From assembly GCF_035944375.1 (NCBI RefSeq), contig NZ_DASZBE010000025.1: 64,000 nt of DNA. The stretch is one strand, 5' to 3'. Below the pieces are notes generated by a model. That model was not told where the DNA came from and searched no databases. It saw only the letters and a program-made list of their open reading frames with translations. The DNA is from Allobosea sp035944375 (GTDB lineage Bacteria; Pseudomonadota; Alphaproteobacteria; Rhizobiales; Beijerinckiaceae). This document shows, one piece after another, positions 57,207 through 64,000 of the stretch. The translations under genes and the position numbers were made by a program. The number at the start of each line of letters is the position of its first letter. Position 1 is the first letter of the stretch.

Positions 57207-57536
57207 GGGCTGATCATCCAGACGCGAAACGGGAGAGCAGCGTCCGCTCGGCGGTCGCCACGCCGGCTATCCTTGCCCCCTGCCGCCGTCGAGGCAAGAG
57301 GAGGCCTTCTCGGGCAACGCAGAAGCGAAGACAGATTTTCTCTGTCGGCGCCGCCATGCGAACAGGTTCGTTCGAATTTCGCAATATATCATTCGATGCT
57401 TGGAATATTCATCCCCGCCCCGTTATGTTCGCAGTGCAGCGGGGGGCTGCCCGCAGGGAGCTGTCGGGCGATTGCGCCCCGGCAGCGCTTCGGGTGAACT
57501 TCCTCTCCTGTCGGCTTTTTCGACCAAAGGCGTTCC
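57207..57536. other. 330-bp divergent promoter region
   Basis: No gene. A locally A/T-rich stretch at 57366-57410 (TTCGAATTTCGCAATATATC and following) is the likely promoter area for the VOC gene and/or the FAD oxidoreductase. No clear operator was recognised. Confidence 0.4.
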
Positions 57537-58388
57537 ATGTCTCTCAAGCACATCCTCGGCCTTGACCATGTCATGGTGACCGTGCGCGACCTCGATGCCG
57601 CCGCCGCGGGCTGGAAGCGCCTCGGCTTCACGGTATCGCCGCGCGGGACGCATTCGCCGCATCTCGGCTCCGGCAACTACACGATCATGTTCGGCGAGGA
57701 TTATCTCGAACTGCTCGGGATCATCACCGAGACCGAGCACAACCAGCCGATGCGCGACTTTCTGAAGACGCGCGAGGGCGTCGAGCGCGTCGCCTTCACA
57801 ACCAGCGACGCGGCTGCGGGGGTTCTCGAACTTCAGGAGCGCGGCATCGATGCAGACGGCCCGGTGCATTTCGGCCGGCCCGTGGAACTGCCCGATGGCG
57901 GCGTCGGCGAAGCGAAGTTCAACGTGTTCCGCTGGCCTCTGACTGAAGACCCCGGCGGTATCCGCATCTTCGCCTGCCAGCATCTGACCCGCGACACCGT
58001 CTGGATTCCCGCGCTGCAGAGCCACGCCAACGGCGCGCGACGGATCATCCGCCTCGAAGTCCTCTCGGCCGATCCGAAGGCCGCAGCGGCGCATCTCGGC
58101 CGCCTGATCGACGAAACTGCGCAGTCCGATGGCGATGGCTGGTCTGTGCCGACCGGCGGCAACCGGGCCGACATTCTGTTCTATGACGCCGCCGGCTTCG
58201 CCGGCCGCTACCCGGACACGGTCCGGGAGGGGGCGGCGAGCGGGGGCGCCGTGGCGCTGATTCTGGCGAGCGACGATCTCGAAGGCGCGAAGGCGGCCCT
58301 CGGCCCGCTCGCAGAGGCTCACGACGGCGCGCTCAGCGTTCCCGCCCAGGCCGCCAACGGCATCATCGTCAGCTTTCTGCCGCAGTAG
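57537..58388 (+). CDS. VOC-superfamily (glyoxalase_3-like) protein
   Basis: 283 aa. N-terminal ILGLDHVMVTVRDLDAAAAGWKRLGFTVSPRGTH with conserved His, then YLELLGIITETEHN and a second half with RRIIRLEVLSADPKAAAAHLGRL. Two VOC-like modules as in the glyoxalase_3 domain (PF13468). Could be a metal-dependent enzyme or binding protein; function unknown. Upstream of the third ABC importer on the same strand, 96 bp away. Confidence 0.85.
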   Translation: MSLKHILGLDHVMVTVRDLDAAAAGWKRLGFTVSPRGTHSPHLGSGNYTIMFGEDYLELLGIITETEHNQPMRDFLKTREGVERVAFTTSDAAAGVLELQERGIDADGPVHFGRPVELPDGGVGEAKFNVFRWPLTEDPGGIRIFACQHLTRDTVWIPALQSHANGARRIIRLEVLSADPKAAAAHLGRLIDETAQSDGDGWSVPTGGNRADILFYDAAGFAGRYPDTVREGAASGGAVALILASDDLEGAKAALGPLAEAHDGALSVPAQAANGIIVSFLPQ

Positions 58389-58484
58389 CCATCACGCCCG
58401 CTTTTTGGGCAGCGGCGCCGTTGACGCCTGCGGCCGCCGCCCGCATCGTTTCCCCAACGTGACCGCAGGACCGAGGATCTTCCC

Positions 58485-60092
58485 ATGGACATGACCCGCC
58501 GCGCCGCGCTTTTGACCAGCGCCGCCATCGCCTCCAGCGTCGCCTTCCCGATGCGGTCGCTCTTCGCGCAGGAAACGCCGCGCAAGGGCGGGGTCTTCAC
58601 CGTCCATTACGGCGCCGAGCAGCGCCAGCTGAACCCCAGCCTCCAGGCCTCGACCGGCGTCTACATCATCGGCGGCAAGATCCAGGAGCAGCTCGTCGAT
58701 CTCGATGCCGCCGGCAACCCGGTCGGCGTGCTCGCCACGAGCTGGGAGGCCGCGCCCGACGGCAAGACCATCACCTTCAAGCTGCGCGACGGCGTGAAAT
58801 GGCATGACGGCAAGCCGTTCACATCTGCCGACGTGCAGTTCACCGCCATGGAGATGTGGAAGAAGATCCTCAACTACGGCACCACGCTGCAGCTCTTCCT
58901 CACCGCCGTCGACACGCCCGATCCGCTCACCGCGATCTTCCGCTACGAGCGGCCGATGCCGCTGAACCTGCTGCTGCGCGCTTTGCCCGATCTCGGTTAT
59001 GTCTCGCCGCGCCACGTCTACGAGGGCAAGGGCGACATCCGCCAGAACCCGGCCAATCTCGCGCCGATCGGCACCGGCCCGTTCAAATTCGTCACCTATG
59101 AGCGCGGCCAGCACGTCATCGCCGACCGCAATCCCGACTACTGGCGTCCCAACGCGCCCCATCTCGACCGGATCGTCTGGCGCGTCGTCACCGACCGCGC
59201 GGCGGCGGCAGCCCAGATGGAGGCCGGCCAGATCCATTACAGCCCCTTCTCCGGCCTGACGATCTCGGACGCGGCCCGTCTCGGCAAGGACCCGCGCTTC
59301 ATCGTCTCGACCAAGGGCAATGAGGGCAACGCCCGCACCAACACGATCGAATTCAACTTCCGCCGCAAGGAACTGGCCGATATCCGCGTCCGCCGCGCCA
59401 TCGCGCATGCGCTCGACATCCCCTTCTTCATCGAGAACTTCCTCGGCGACTTCGCCAAGCGCGGCACCGGCCCGGTGCCCTCGGTCTCGACGGATTTCTA
59501 TCCCACCGACAACGGCCCGCAGTACCCCTTCGACAAGAAGCGCGCCGCCGCCCTCCTCGACGAGGCCGGCTTCAAGGCCGGTGCGGGCGGCACCCGCTTC
59601 AGCCTGCGACTGCTGCCGGCGCCCTGGGGCGAGGACATCTCCCTCTTCGCCACCTTCATCCAGCAGTCGCTGGCGGAGGTCGGGATCAAGGTCGAGGTCG
59701 TCAGGACCGATGGCGGCGGCTTCCTGAAGCAGGTCTATGACGAGCACGCCTTCGACCTCGCCACCGGCTGGCACCAGTACCGCAATGACCCGGCCGTCTC
59801 GACCACGGTCTGGTACCGCTCGGGCCAGCCCAAGGGCGCGCCCTGGACCAACCAGTGGGGCTGGACCGACCCCACCATGGACAAGATCATCGACGACGCC
59901 GCCACCGAGGTCGATGCCGCCAAGCGCAAGGCGCTCTATGGCGATTTCGTCCGCCGGGCCAACACCGAACTGCCGATCTGGACGCCGATCGAGCAGATCT
60001 TCCTGACCGCGATCAGCGCCAAGGCGCGCAACCACTCCAACACGCCGCGCTGGGGCTCGAGCTCCTGGCACGATCTGTGGTTGGCCGAGTGA
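58485..60092 (+). CDS. Peptide-type ABC transporter substrate-binding protein
   Basis: 535 aa; GAGGA 8 bp before ATG 58485. Signal peptide MDMTRRAALLTSAAIASSVAFPMRSLFAQ (twin Arg). SBP family 5: LATSWEAAPDGKTITFKLRDGVKWHDGKPFTSADVQFTAMEM, IGTGPFKFVTYERGQHV, DIRVRRAIAHALDIPFFIENFL. First gene of a four-gene importer. Ligand unknown; the mid-size pocket family accepts peptides and opines. Confidence 0.94.
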   Translation: MDMTRRAALLTSAAIASSVAFPMRSLFAQETPRKGGVFTVHYGAEQRQLNPSLQASTGVYIIGGKIQEQLVDLDAAGNPVGVLATSWEAAPDGKTITFKLRDGVKWHDGKPFTSADVQFTAMEMWKKILNYGTTLQLFLTAVDTPDPLTAIFRYERPMPLNLLLRALPDLGYVSPRHVYEGKGDIRQNPANLAPIGTGPFKFVTYERGQHVIADRNPDYWRPNAPHLDRIVWRVVTDRAAAAAQMEAGQIHYSPFSGLTISDAARLGKDPRFIVSTKGNEGNARTNTIEFNFRRKELADIRVRRAIAHALDIPFFIENFLGDFAKRGTGPVPSVSTDFYPTDNGPQYPFDKKRAAALLDEAGFKAGAGGTRFSLRLLPAPWGEDISLFATFIQQSLAEVGIKVEVVRTDGGGFLKQVYDEHAFDLATGWHQYRNDPAVSTTVWYRSGQPKGAPWTNQWGWTDPTMDKIIDDAATEVDAAKRKALYGDFVRRANTELPIWTPIEQIFLTAISAKARNHSNTPRWGSSSWHDLWLAE

Positions 60093-60123
60093 ACGACCTC
60101 GATCTCGCTGAACTGCTGAGCTG

Positions 60124-61101
60124 ATGCGCATCCTGACCCTCGCGGGGCGGCGTCTCGCCGCCTCGATCCCGACGCTGCTGCTGATCCTGATCGGGGTCTT
60201 CGTCCTGCTGCAATTCGCGCCGGGCGACACGGTGGATGCGCTGATGGCGCAGATGGGCGGAGGCGATGCCGAGACCGCCCGGCAGCTACGCCAGTATTAC
60301 GGGCTCGACGTCTCCGCCTGGGCCCAGCTCGGCAACTACCTCTGGCGCCTGGTGCGGCTCGATCTCGGCTTCTCCGCGATCTACGGCAAGCCGGTCGCGA
60401 CCGTCATCGCCGAGCGCCTGCCGGCGACGATCCTGCTGATGACGGCGTCGCTCTCGCTGGCCTTCTTCTTCGGCCTGATCTTCGGGGTCATCGCCGCGCG
60501 CGGCGTCAACCGCTGGCCCGATACGCTCATCTCCACACTGGGCCTCGTCTTCTACGCCATGCCGACCTTCTGGTTCGGCCTGATGGCGATCGTCGTGTTC
60601 TCGATCTACCTGCAATGGCTGCCGGCCGGCGGCTTCGAGGACATCACGGTCGCCCGCACCGGCTTCGCGCGCACCCTCGACATCGCCAGCCATCTCGTTC
60701 TGCCGACGCTGACGCTCGGCCTGTTCTACATGGCGATCTATCTGCGCATCATGCGCGGCTCGATGCTGGAGGTGCTGACGCTCGATTTCGTCCGCACGGC
60801 GCGCGCCAAGGGCATGGACGAGACCCGCGTCGTGGTCCGCCACGTCCTGCGCAACGCGCTCCTGCCGATGGTGACGCTGATTGGCCTGCAGGCCGGCACG
60901 ATGCTTGGTGGCTCGGTCGTCGTCGAGAGCGTGTTCTCGCTGCCGGGGCTGGGCCGCCTCGCCTATGAATCGGTGATCCAGCGCGACCTCAACACGCTGC
61001 TCGGCATCGTCTTCGTTTCGGCGCTGCTCGTCATCACCGTCAATTTCATCGTCGACCTGCTCTATGCCCGGCTCGACCCGCGCATCACCACGGGGAGCTG
61101 A
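60124..61101 (+). CDS. Peptide-type ABC transporter permease (DppB-like)
   Basis: 325 aa. MRILTLAGRRLAASIPTLLLILIGVFVLLQFAPGDTVDAL, AQLGNYLWRLVRLDLGFSAIYGKPV, and the EAA loop IYLRIMRGSMLEVLTLDFVRTARAKGMDETRVVVRHVLRNALLPM. Six helices expected. Between the binding protein (31 bp) and the DppC-like gene (4 bp). Confidence 0.93.
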   Translation: MRILTLAGRRLAASIPTLLLILIGVFVLLQFAPGDTVDALMAQMGGGDAETARQLRQYYGLDVSAWAQLGNYLWRLVRLDLGFSAIYGKPVATVIAERLPATILLMTASLSLAFFFGLIFGVIAARGVNRWPDTLISTLGLVFYAMPTFWFGLMAIVVFSIYLQWLPAGGFEDITVARTGFARTLDIASHLVLPTLTLGLFYMAIYLRIMRGSMLEVLTLDFVRTARAKGMDETRVVVRHVLRNALLPMVTLIGLQAGTMLGGSVVVESVFSLPGLGRLAYESVIQRDLNTLLGIVFVSALLVITVNFIVDLLYARLDPRITTGS

Positions 61102-61105
61102 CGCA

Positions 61106-61936
61106 ATGTCCTTCCTGAAACTGTATTTCCGCAGCCCGCCGGCGGTGATCGGCCTCCTGCTCCTGATCCTCGTGCTCGCCATGGCTGTCAGCGCCGACTG
61201 GCTCTACCCGCGCGATCCCCTGGCGCTGGCGGGGCGGCCGCTGATCTGGCCCTTCAGCAATCCCCGCTTCCTGCTCGGTACCGACAATTCCGGCCGCGAC
61301 ATCGCCGCGCAGATCTTCCACGGCGCGCGCATCTCGCTGCTGATCGGCCTCGTCGCGACGCTGATCTCGGTCGGGATCGGCATCACCATCGGCTCTGTTG
61401 CCGGCTATTACGGCGACTGGGTCGACACCGCCCTGATGCGCGTGACCGAAGCCTTCCAGACCCTGCCGAATTTCATCCTGCTGCTGGTCCTCGTCGCCGT
61501 CTTCGGCTCGACCATCACGACCGTCACGGTCGCGATCGGCATCGTCTCCTGGCCGGCCTCGGCGCGGCTGACTCGGGCCGAGTTCCTGTCGCTGCGCAAC
61601 CGCGAATTCGTCCAGGCCGGCCGCACGCTCGGCCTGCGCGACGCCAGGCTGATCTTCGGCGAGATCCTGCCCAACGCCCTGCCCCCCGTCATCGTCTACG
61701 CCAGCGTCGTCATGGCGATCGCGATCCTGCTCGAAAGCGCGCTCGCCTTCCTCAAGCTGTCGGACCCCAACGTCGCCTCCTGGGGCAATCTGATCGGCGC
61801 CGGCCGCGACGTGCTGCGGGTGCAGTGGTACGTCTCCGCCATTCCCGGCGTCGCCATCCTGGTCACGGTGCTGGCCGTCTCGCTCGTCGGGCAGGGGCTG
61901 AACGATGCGCTGAACCCGAGGCTGAAGGGCCGATGA
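61106..61936 (+). CDS. Peptide-type ABC transporter permease (DppC-like)
   Basis: 276 aa from ATG 61106 (GGGGAG upstream); the longer frame from 61064 overlaps the DppB gene. LLGTDNSGRDIAAQIFHGARISLLIG, then SARLTRAEFLSLRNREFVQAGRTLGLRDARLIFGEILPNALPPVIV, and C-terminal GQGLNDALNPRLKGR. Overlaps the ATPase start by 4 bp (ATGA). Confidence 0.93.
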   Translation: MSFLKLYFRSPPAVIGLLLLILVLAMAVSADWLYPRDPLALAGRPLIWPFSNPRFLLGTDNSGRDIAAQIFHGARISLLIGLVATLISVGIGITIGSVAGYYGDWVDTALMRVTEAFQTLPNFILLLVLVAVFGSTITTVTVAIGIVSWPASARLTRAEFLSLRNREFVQAGRTLGLRDARLIFGEILPNALPPVIVYASVVMAIAILLESALAFLKLSDPNVASWGNLIGAGRDVLRVQWYVSAIPGVAILVTVLAVSLVGQGLNDALNPRLKGR

Positions 61937-63549
61937 GCGCCATCCTCACCCTCGACGCGGTCAGCGTCAGCCTGCCCCGGAATGCCGATCGCCCCCATGC
62001 GATGAGCGAGGTCTCGCTGTCGCTCTCCGCCAACGAGATCCTCTGCGTCGTCGGCGAATCCGGCTCCGGCAAGTCGATGACAGCCAATGCCGTGATGCGT
62101 CTCCTGCCGCCGGGCGTCGCCATCGACGGCGGGCGCATCCTGTTCGAGGGCCGCGATCTCGCGGGCCTCACCGAGCCGCAGATGCGCAAGGTCCGCGGTG
62201 CCGGCATCGCCATGATCTTCCAGGAGCCGATGACAGCGCTGAACCCGCTGATCACCATCGGCGACCAGATCGGCGAGATGTTCCAGCTCCATACCGATCT
62301 CGGCAAGGCGCAGATCAGGGACAAGGTCCAGGCCCTGCTCGAAGAGGTGCGGATCCCCGACCCCGTCGCGGCGGCGAAGGCCTATCCGCATGAGCTCTCC
62401 GGCGGGCAGCGCCAGCGCGCCATGATCGCGATGGCGCTGGCGCTCGATCCCAGAGTGCTGATCGCCGACGAACCGACAACGGCGCTCGATGTCACCACCC
62501 AGGCCCAGATCCTCGAGCTGATCCGCGACCTGCAGAAGCGCAAGGGCACGGCCGTCCTGTTCATCACCCATGATTTCGGCGTCGTCGCCGAGATCGCCGA
62601 CCGTGTCGCGGTGATGAGCCAGGGCCGCGTCGTCGAGCAGGGCACGGCGGAAGAGATCCTCGGCAACCCGCAGCACGCCTATACCAAGCAGCTCATCGCC
62701 GCGGTCCCGCCCTTGAAGGCCCCGCCCCCGCGTGAACTCAGCACCGAGCCGATCCTGACCATCGAGCATGTCTCGAAAACCTATCGAACCGGCGGCTTCC
62801 TCGGCCGGGGCCAGCGCGTCACCCATGCGGTCAAGGATGTCTCACTCGTCCTGCCCCGCGGCGCGACGCTCGGCATCGTCGGCGAATCCGGCTCGGGCAA
62901 GTCGACGCTGGCGCGCTGCCTGGTGCGCCTGATCGACCCCGAGAGCGGCGCCATCCGCATCGGCGGCACCGACATCGCCAGCCTCTCGAAATCCGAACTG
63001 CGCGCGGAGACGCGCCATATCCAGATGGTCTTCCAGGACCCCTTCGCCTCGCTCAATCCGCGCCGCAAGGCGGGTGACGCCGTCGCCCAAGGCCTGGTCG
63101 TCCACGGCACGCCCCGCGCCGAGGCGCTGGCGCGGGCCCGCGAGCTCTTCGCATTGGTCGGGCTCGATCCATCCGCAATCGACCGTTACCCGCACGAATT
63201 CTCCGGCGGCCAGCGCCAGCGCATCGGCCTGGCACGCGCGCTCGCCCTGGAGCCGCGCGTGCTGGTCGCCGACGAGCCGGTCTCGGCGCTCGACGTCTCC
63301 GTCCAGGCGCAGGTGCTGAAGCTGCTGGCCGATCTGCGCGCCCGTCTCGGCCTCTCGATCGTCTTCATCACCCATGACCTGCGCGTCGCCGCCCAGGTCT
63401 GCGACCTCGTCGCGGTGATGAAGAACGGCGAGGTCGTCGAAGCTGGCCCGATCGGGCAGGTCTTCGGCGCGCCGCAACACGCCTACACTCAGGCCCTGCT
63501 CGCCTCGATCCCCGGCCGCGGCTTCGGGTTGCGCATGGCGGATTCATGA
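61933..63549 (+). CDS. Peptide-type ABC transporter ATPase, DppD-DppF fusion
   Basis: 538 aa from ATG 61933. Two ABC domains: GESGSGKS / LSGGQRQRAMIA / LIADEPTTALD and GESGSGKS / FSGGQRQRIGLA / LVADEPVSALD. NPQHAYTKQLIAAVP is the family's C-terminal domain motif. Powers the SBP-DppB-DppC importer. It and the 23-24.7 kb fusion are the only such ATPases in view, so either could serve the ATPase-less importer at 34.7-38.2 kb. Confidence 0.94.
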   Translation: MSAILTLDAVSVSLPRNADRPHAMSEVSLSLSANEILCVVGESGSGKSMTANAVMRLLPPGVAIDGGRILFEGRDLAGLTEPQMRKVRGAGIAMIFQEPMTALNPLITIGDQIGEMFQLHTDLGKAQIRDKVQALLEEVRIPDPVAAAKAYPHELSGGQRQRAMIAMALALDPRVLIADEPTTALDVTTQAQILELIRDLQKRKGTAVLFITHDFGVVAEIADRVAVMSQGRVVEQGTAEEILGNPQHAYTKQLIAAVPPLKAPPPRELSTEPILTIEHVSKTYRTGGFLGRGQRVTHAVKDVSLVLPRGATLGIVGESGSGKSTLARCLVRLIDPESGAIRIGGTDIASLSKSELRAETRHIQMVFQDPFASLNPRRKAGDAVAQGLVVHGTPRAEALARARELFALVGLDPSAIDRYPHEFSGGQRQRIGLARALALEPRVLVADEPVSALDVSVQAQVLKLLADLRARLGLSIVFITHDLRVAAQVCDLVAVMKNGEVVEAGPIGQVFGAPQHAYTQALLASIPGRGFGLRMADS

Positions 63550-63718
63550 CCTCGACCGCATCGGCGCGGGCACCGGACAGAGCCGGCCGATGACGCGACC
63601 TCAGCGGCGCCGCCATCCCGATGCTGCCGCAACGACACCCTCAATCCCCATCCGAGACGGCTTGGAGCCCCCGCCAGAACGACCCGATCGGATCGATCGC
63701 GGGCCCTCTGATCGGAAT

Positions 63719-63794
63719 TGGTGGGCCGGGCCGGACTCGAACCGGCACCGGCGCTGTTATGAGCAGCGAGCTCTAACCATTGAGCTACCGGCCC
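63719..63794 (-). tRNA. tRNA with CAU anticodon (elongator Met or Ile2)
   Basis: 76 nt including an encoded CCA. On the minus strand: acceptor GGGCCGG pairs with CCGGCCC, D arm GCTC...GAGC, anticodon stem CGCTG/CAGCG with loop CTCATAA (anticodon CAT), T arm GCCGG/CCGGC with GTTCGAGTC. CAT with A37 A38 fits elongator tRNA-Met or the lysidine-modified tRNA-Ile2; sequence alone does not decide for me. Short open frames over it are false. Confidence 0.9.
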
Positions 63795-63864
63795 ATGCCC
63801 CGCGTAGCATCGCGCCCGAGCCGGCCGCAAGCGTCATGCGAAGCCTCCCCGCAGAAAGCCGAAT

Positions 63865-63891
63865 GCCCCGCCATCGGTGGGATGGCGGGGC
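63865..63891 (-). terminator. 11-bp perfect stem-loop, probable terminator
   Basis: GCCCCGCCATC (63865-63875) and GATGGCGGGGC (63881-63891) with a GGTGG loop. Lies 31 bp downstream of the minus-strand partial gene at the right edge and upstream of the tRNA. U-tract is poor (ATTCGGCTTTC), but the stem is strong. Confidence 0.65.
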
Positions 63892-63922
63892 CTTCTGGTG
63901 TCGTGGGGTGCGGCGTGGCCGC

Positions 63923-64000
63923 TCAGGCGGCTTCGGCCATCGCATGGGCCTTGTCGGAGCCGTGGCCTTCCCGGAAGCGGAAGCGGGCGATGTGTTCGCT
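63923..64000 (-). CDS. C-terminal end of an unidentified protein (partial)
   Basis: 25 residues in from the right edge (SEHIARFRFREGHGSDKAH then AMAEAA) then TGA at 63923-63925. Followed by a stem-loop terminator. Too short to name; charged and helical. Confidence 0.5.
   Translation of the reverse strand, partial: SEHIARFRFREGHGSDKAHAMAEAA

Noticed and set aside
63489..63830. Open frame over the tRNA (GPVAQWLELAAHNSAGAGSS)
   Set aside because: This is the familiar false translation of a tRNA gene region.

Overview
The window is high-GC, densely coded DNA from an alphaproteobacterium, most likely a Rhizobiales/Hyphomicrobiales member (a Bosea-like soil bacterium would fit). The grounds are inference: a che operon ordered like that of Sinorhizobium, a membrane-bound ferritin preceded by an Irr-type iron control element, Bug-type and peptide-type solute-binding proteins, and many amidase, hydantoinase and D-amino-acid-oxidase-type catabolic genes. 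No phage, insertion sequence, CRISPR array or rRNA was seen. The only RNA gene is a CAU tRNA near the right end.

Layout. 0-4.2 kb: end of an unknown gene, mog, a Bug solute-binding protein, a convergent D-carbamoylase/flavin reductase pair and a Tat-exported glutathione peroxidase. 4.3-14.9 kb: a chemotaxis operon on the minus strand, running from a soluble IcpA-like receptor through a receiver protein, a CheS-like STAS protein, CheY, CheA, CheW, a membrane PAS receptor, CheR, CheD, CheB and a second CheY. 15-17 kb: exported superoxide dismutase and mbfA with its Irr box. 17.1-28.5 kb: a ureide nitrogen locus, with a BiuH-like hydrolase, AtzG, AtzE, AtzF, AtzH/HpxZ, an FCD-type GntR regulator and a complete peptide-type ABC importer. 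28.8-33.8 kb: a LysR regulator and hyuAB. 33.9-38.2 kb: a second ABC importer without an ATPase gene, ending in a MOSC gene. 38.5-57.2 kb: a catabolic region with four FAD amine/amino-acid oxidoreductases, an amidase, HAD hydrolase, aldehyde dehydrogenase, class III aminotransferase, two tandem-GNAT paralogues, AraC and Lrp regulators, hydroxyacid dehydrogenase, cupin, hemN and an SDR. 57.5-63.6 kb: a VOC protein and a third complete peptide-type ABC importer.

How it works together. Cleavage of amide, ureido and hydantoin-like C-N bonds recurs through the window: D-carbamoylase, BiuH-like hydrolase, AtzEG, AtzH, AtzF, HyuAB and an amidase, alongside three importers for small organic nitrogen compounds and oxidases, a transaminase and a dehydrogenase for the resulting amines and aldehydes. 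The 17-28 kb locus is the most interesting. It carries every step from 1-carboxybiuret or biuret to ammonia and CO2, with a regulator and transporter, but no cyanuric acid hydrolase or barbiturase, so its natural substrate is open.

Large inverted-repeat (REP-like) elements of at least five families sit between genes. Several relics are visible: a DUF1801 gene with an in-frame stop, and remnants of an ABC ATPase and a LysR gene beside an SDR that lacks the normal catalytic YxxxK residues.
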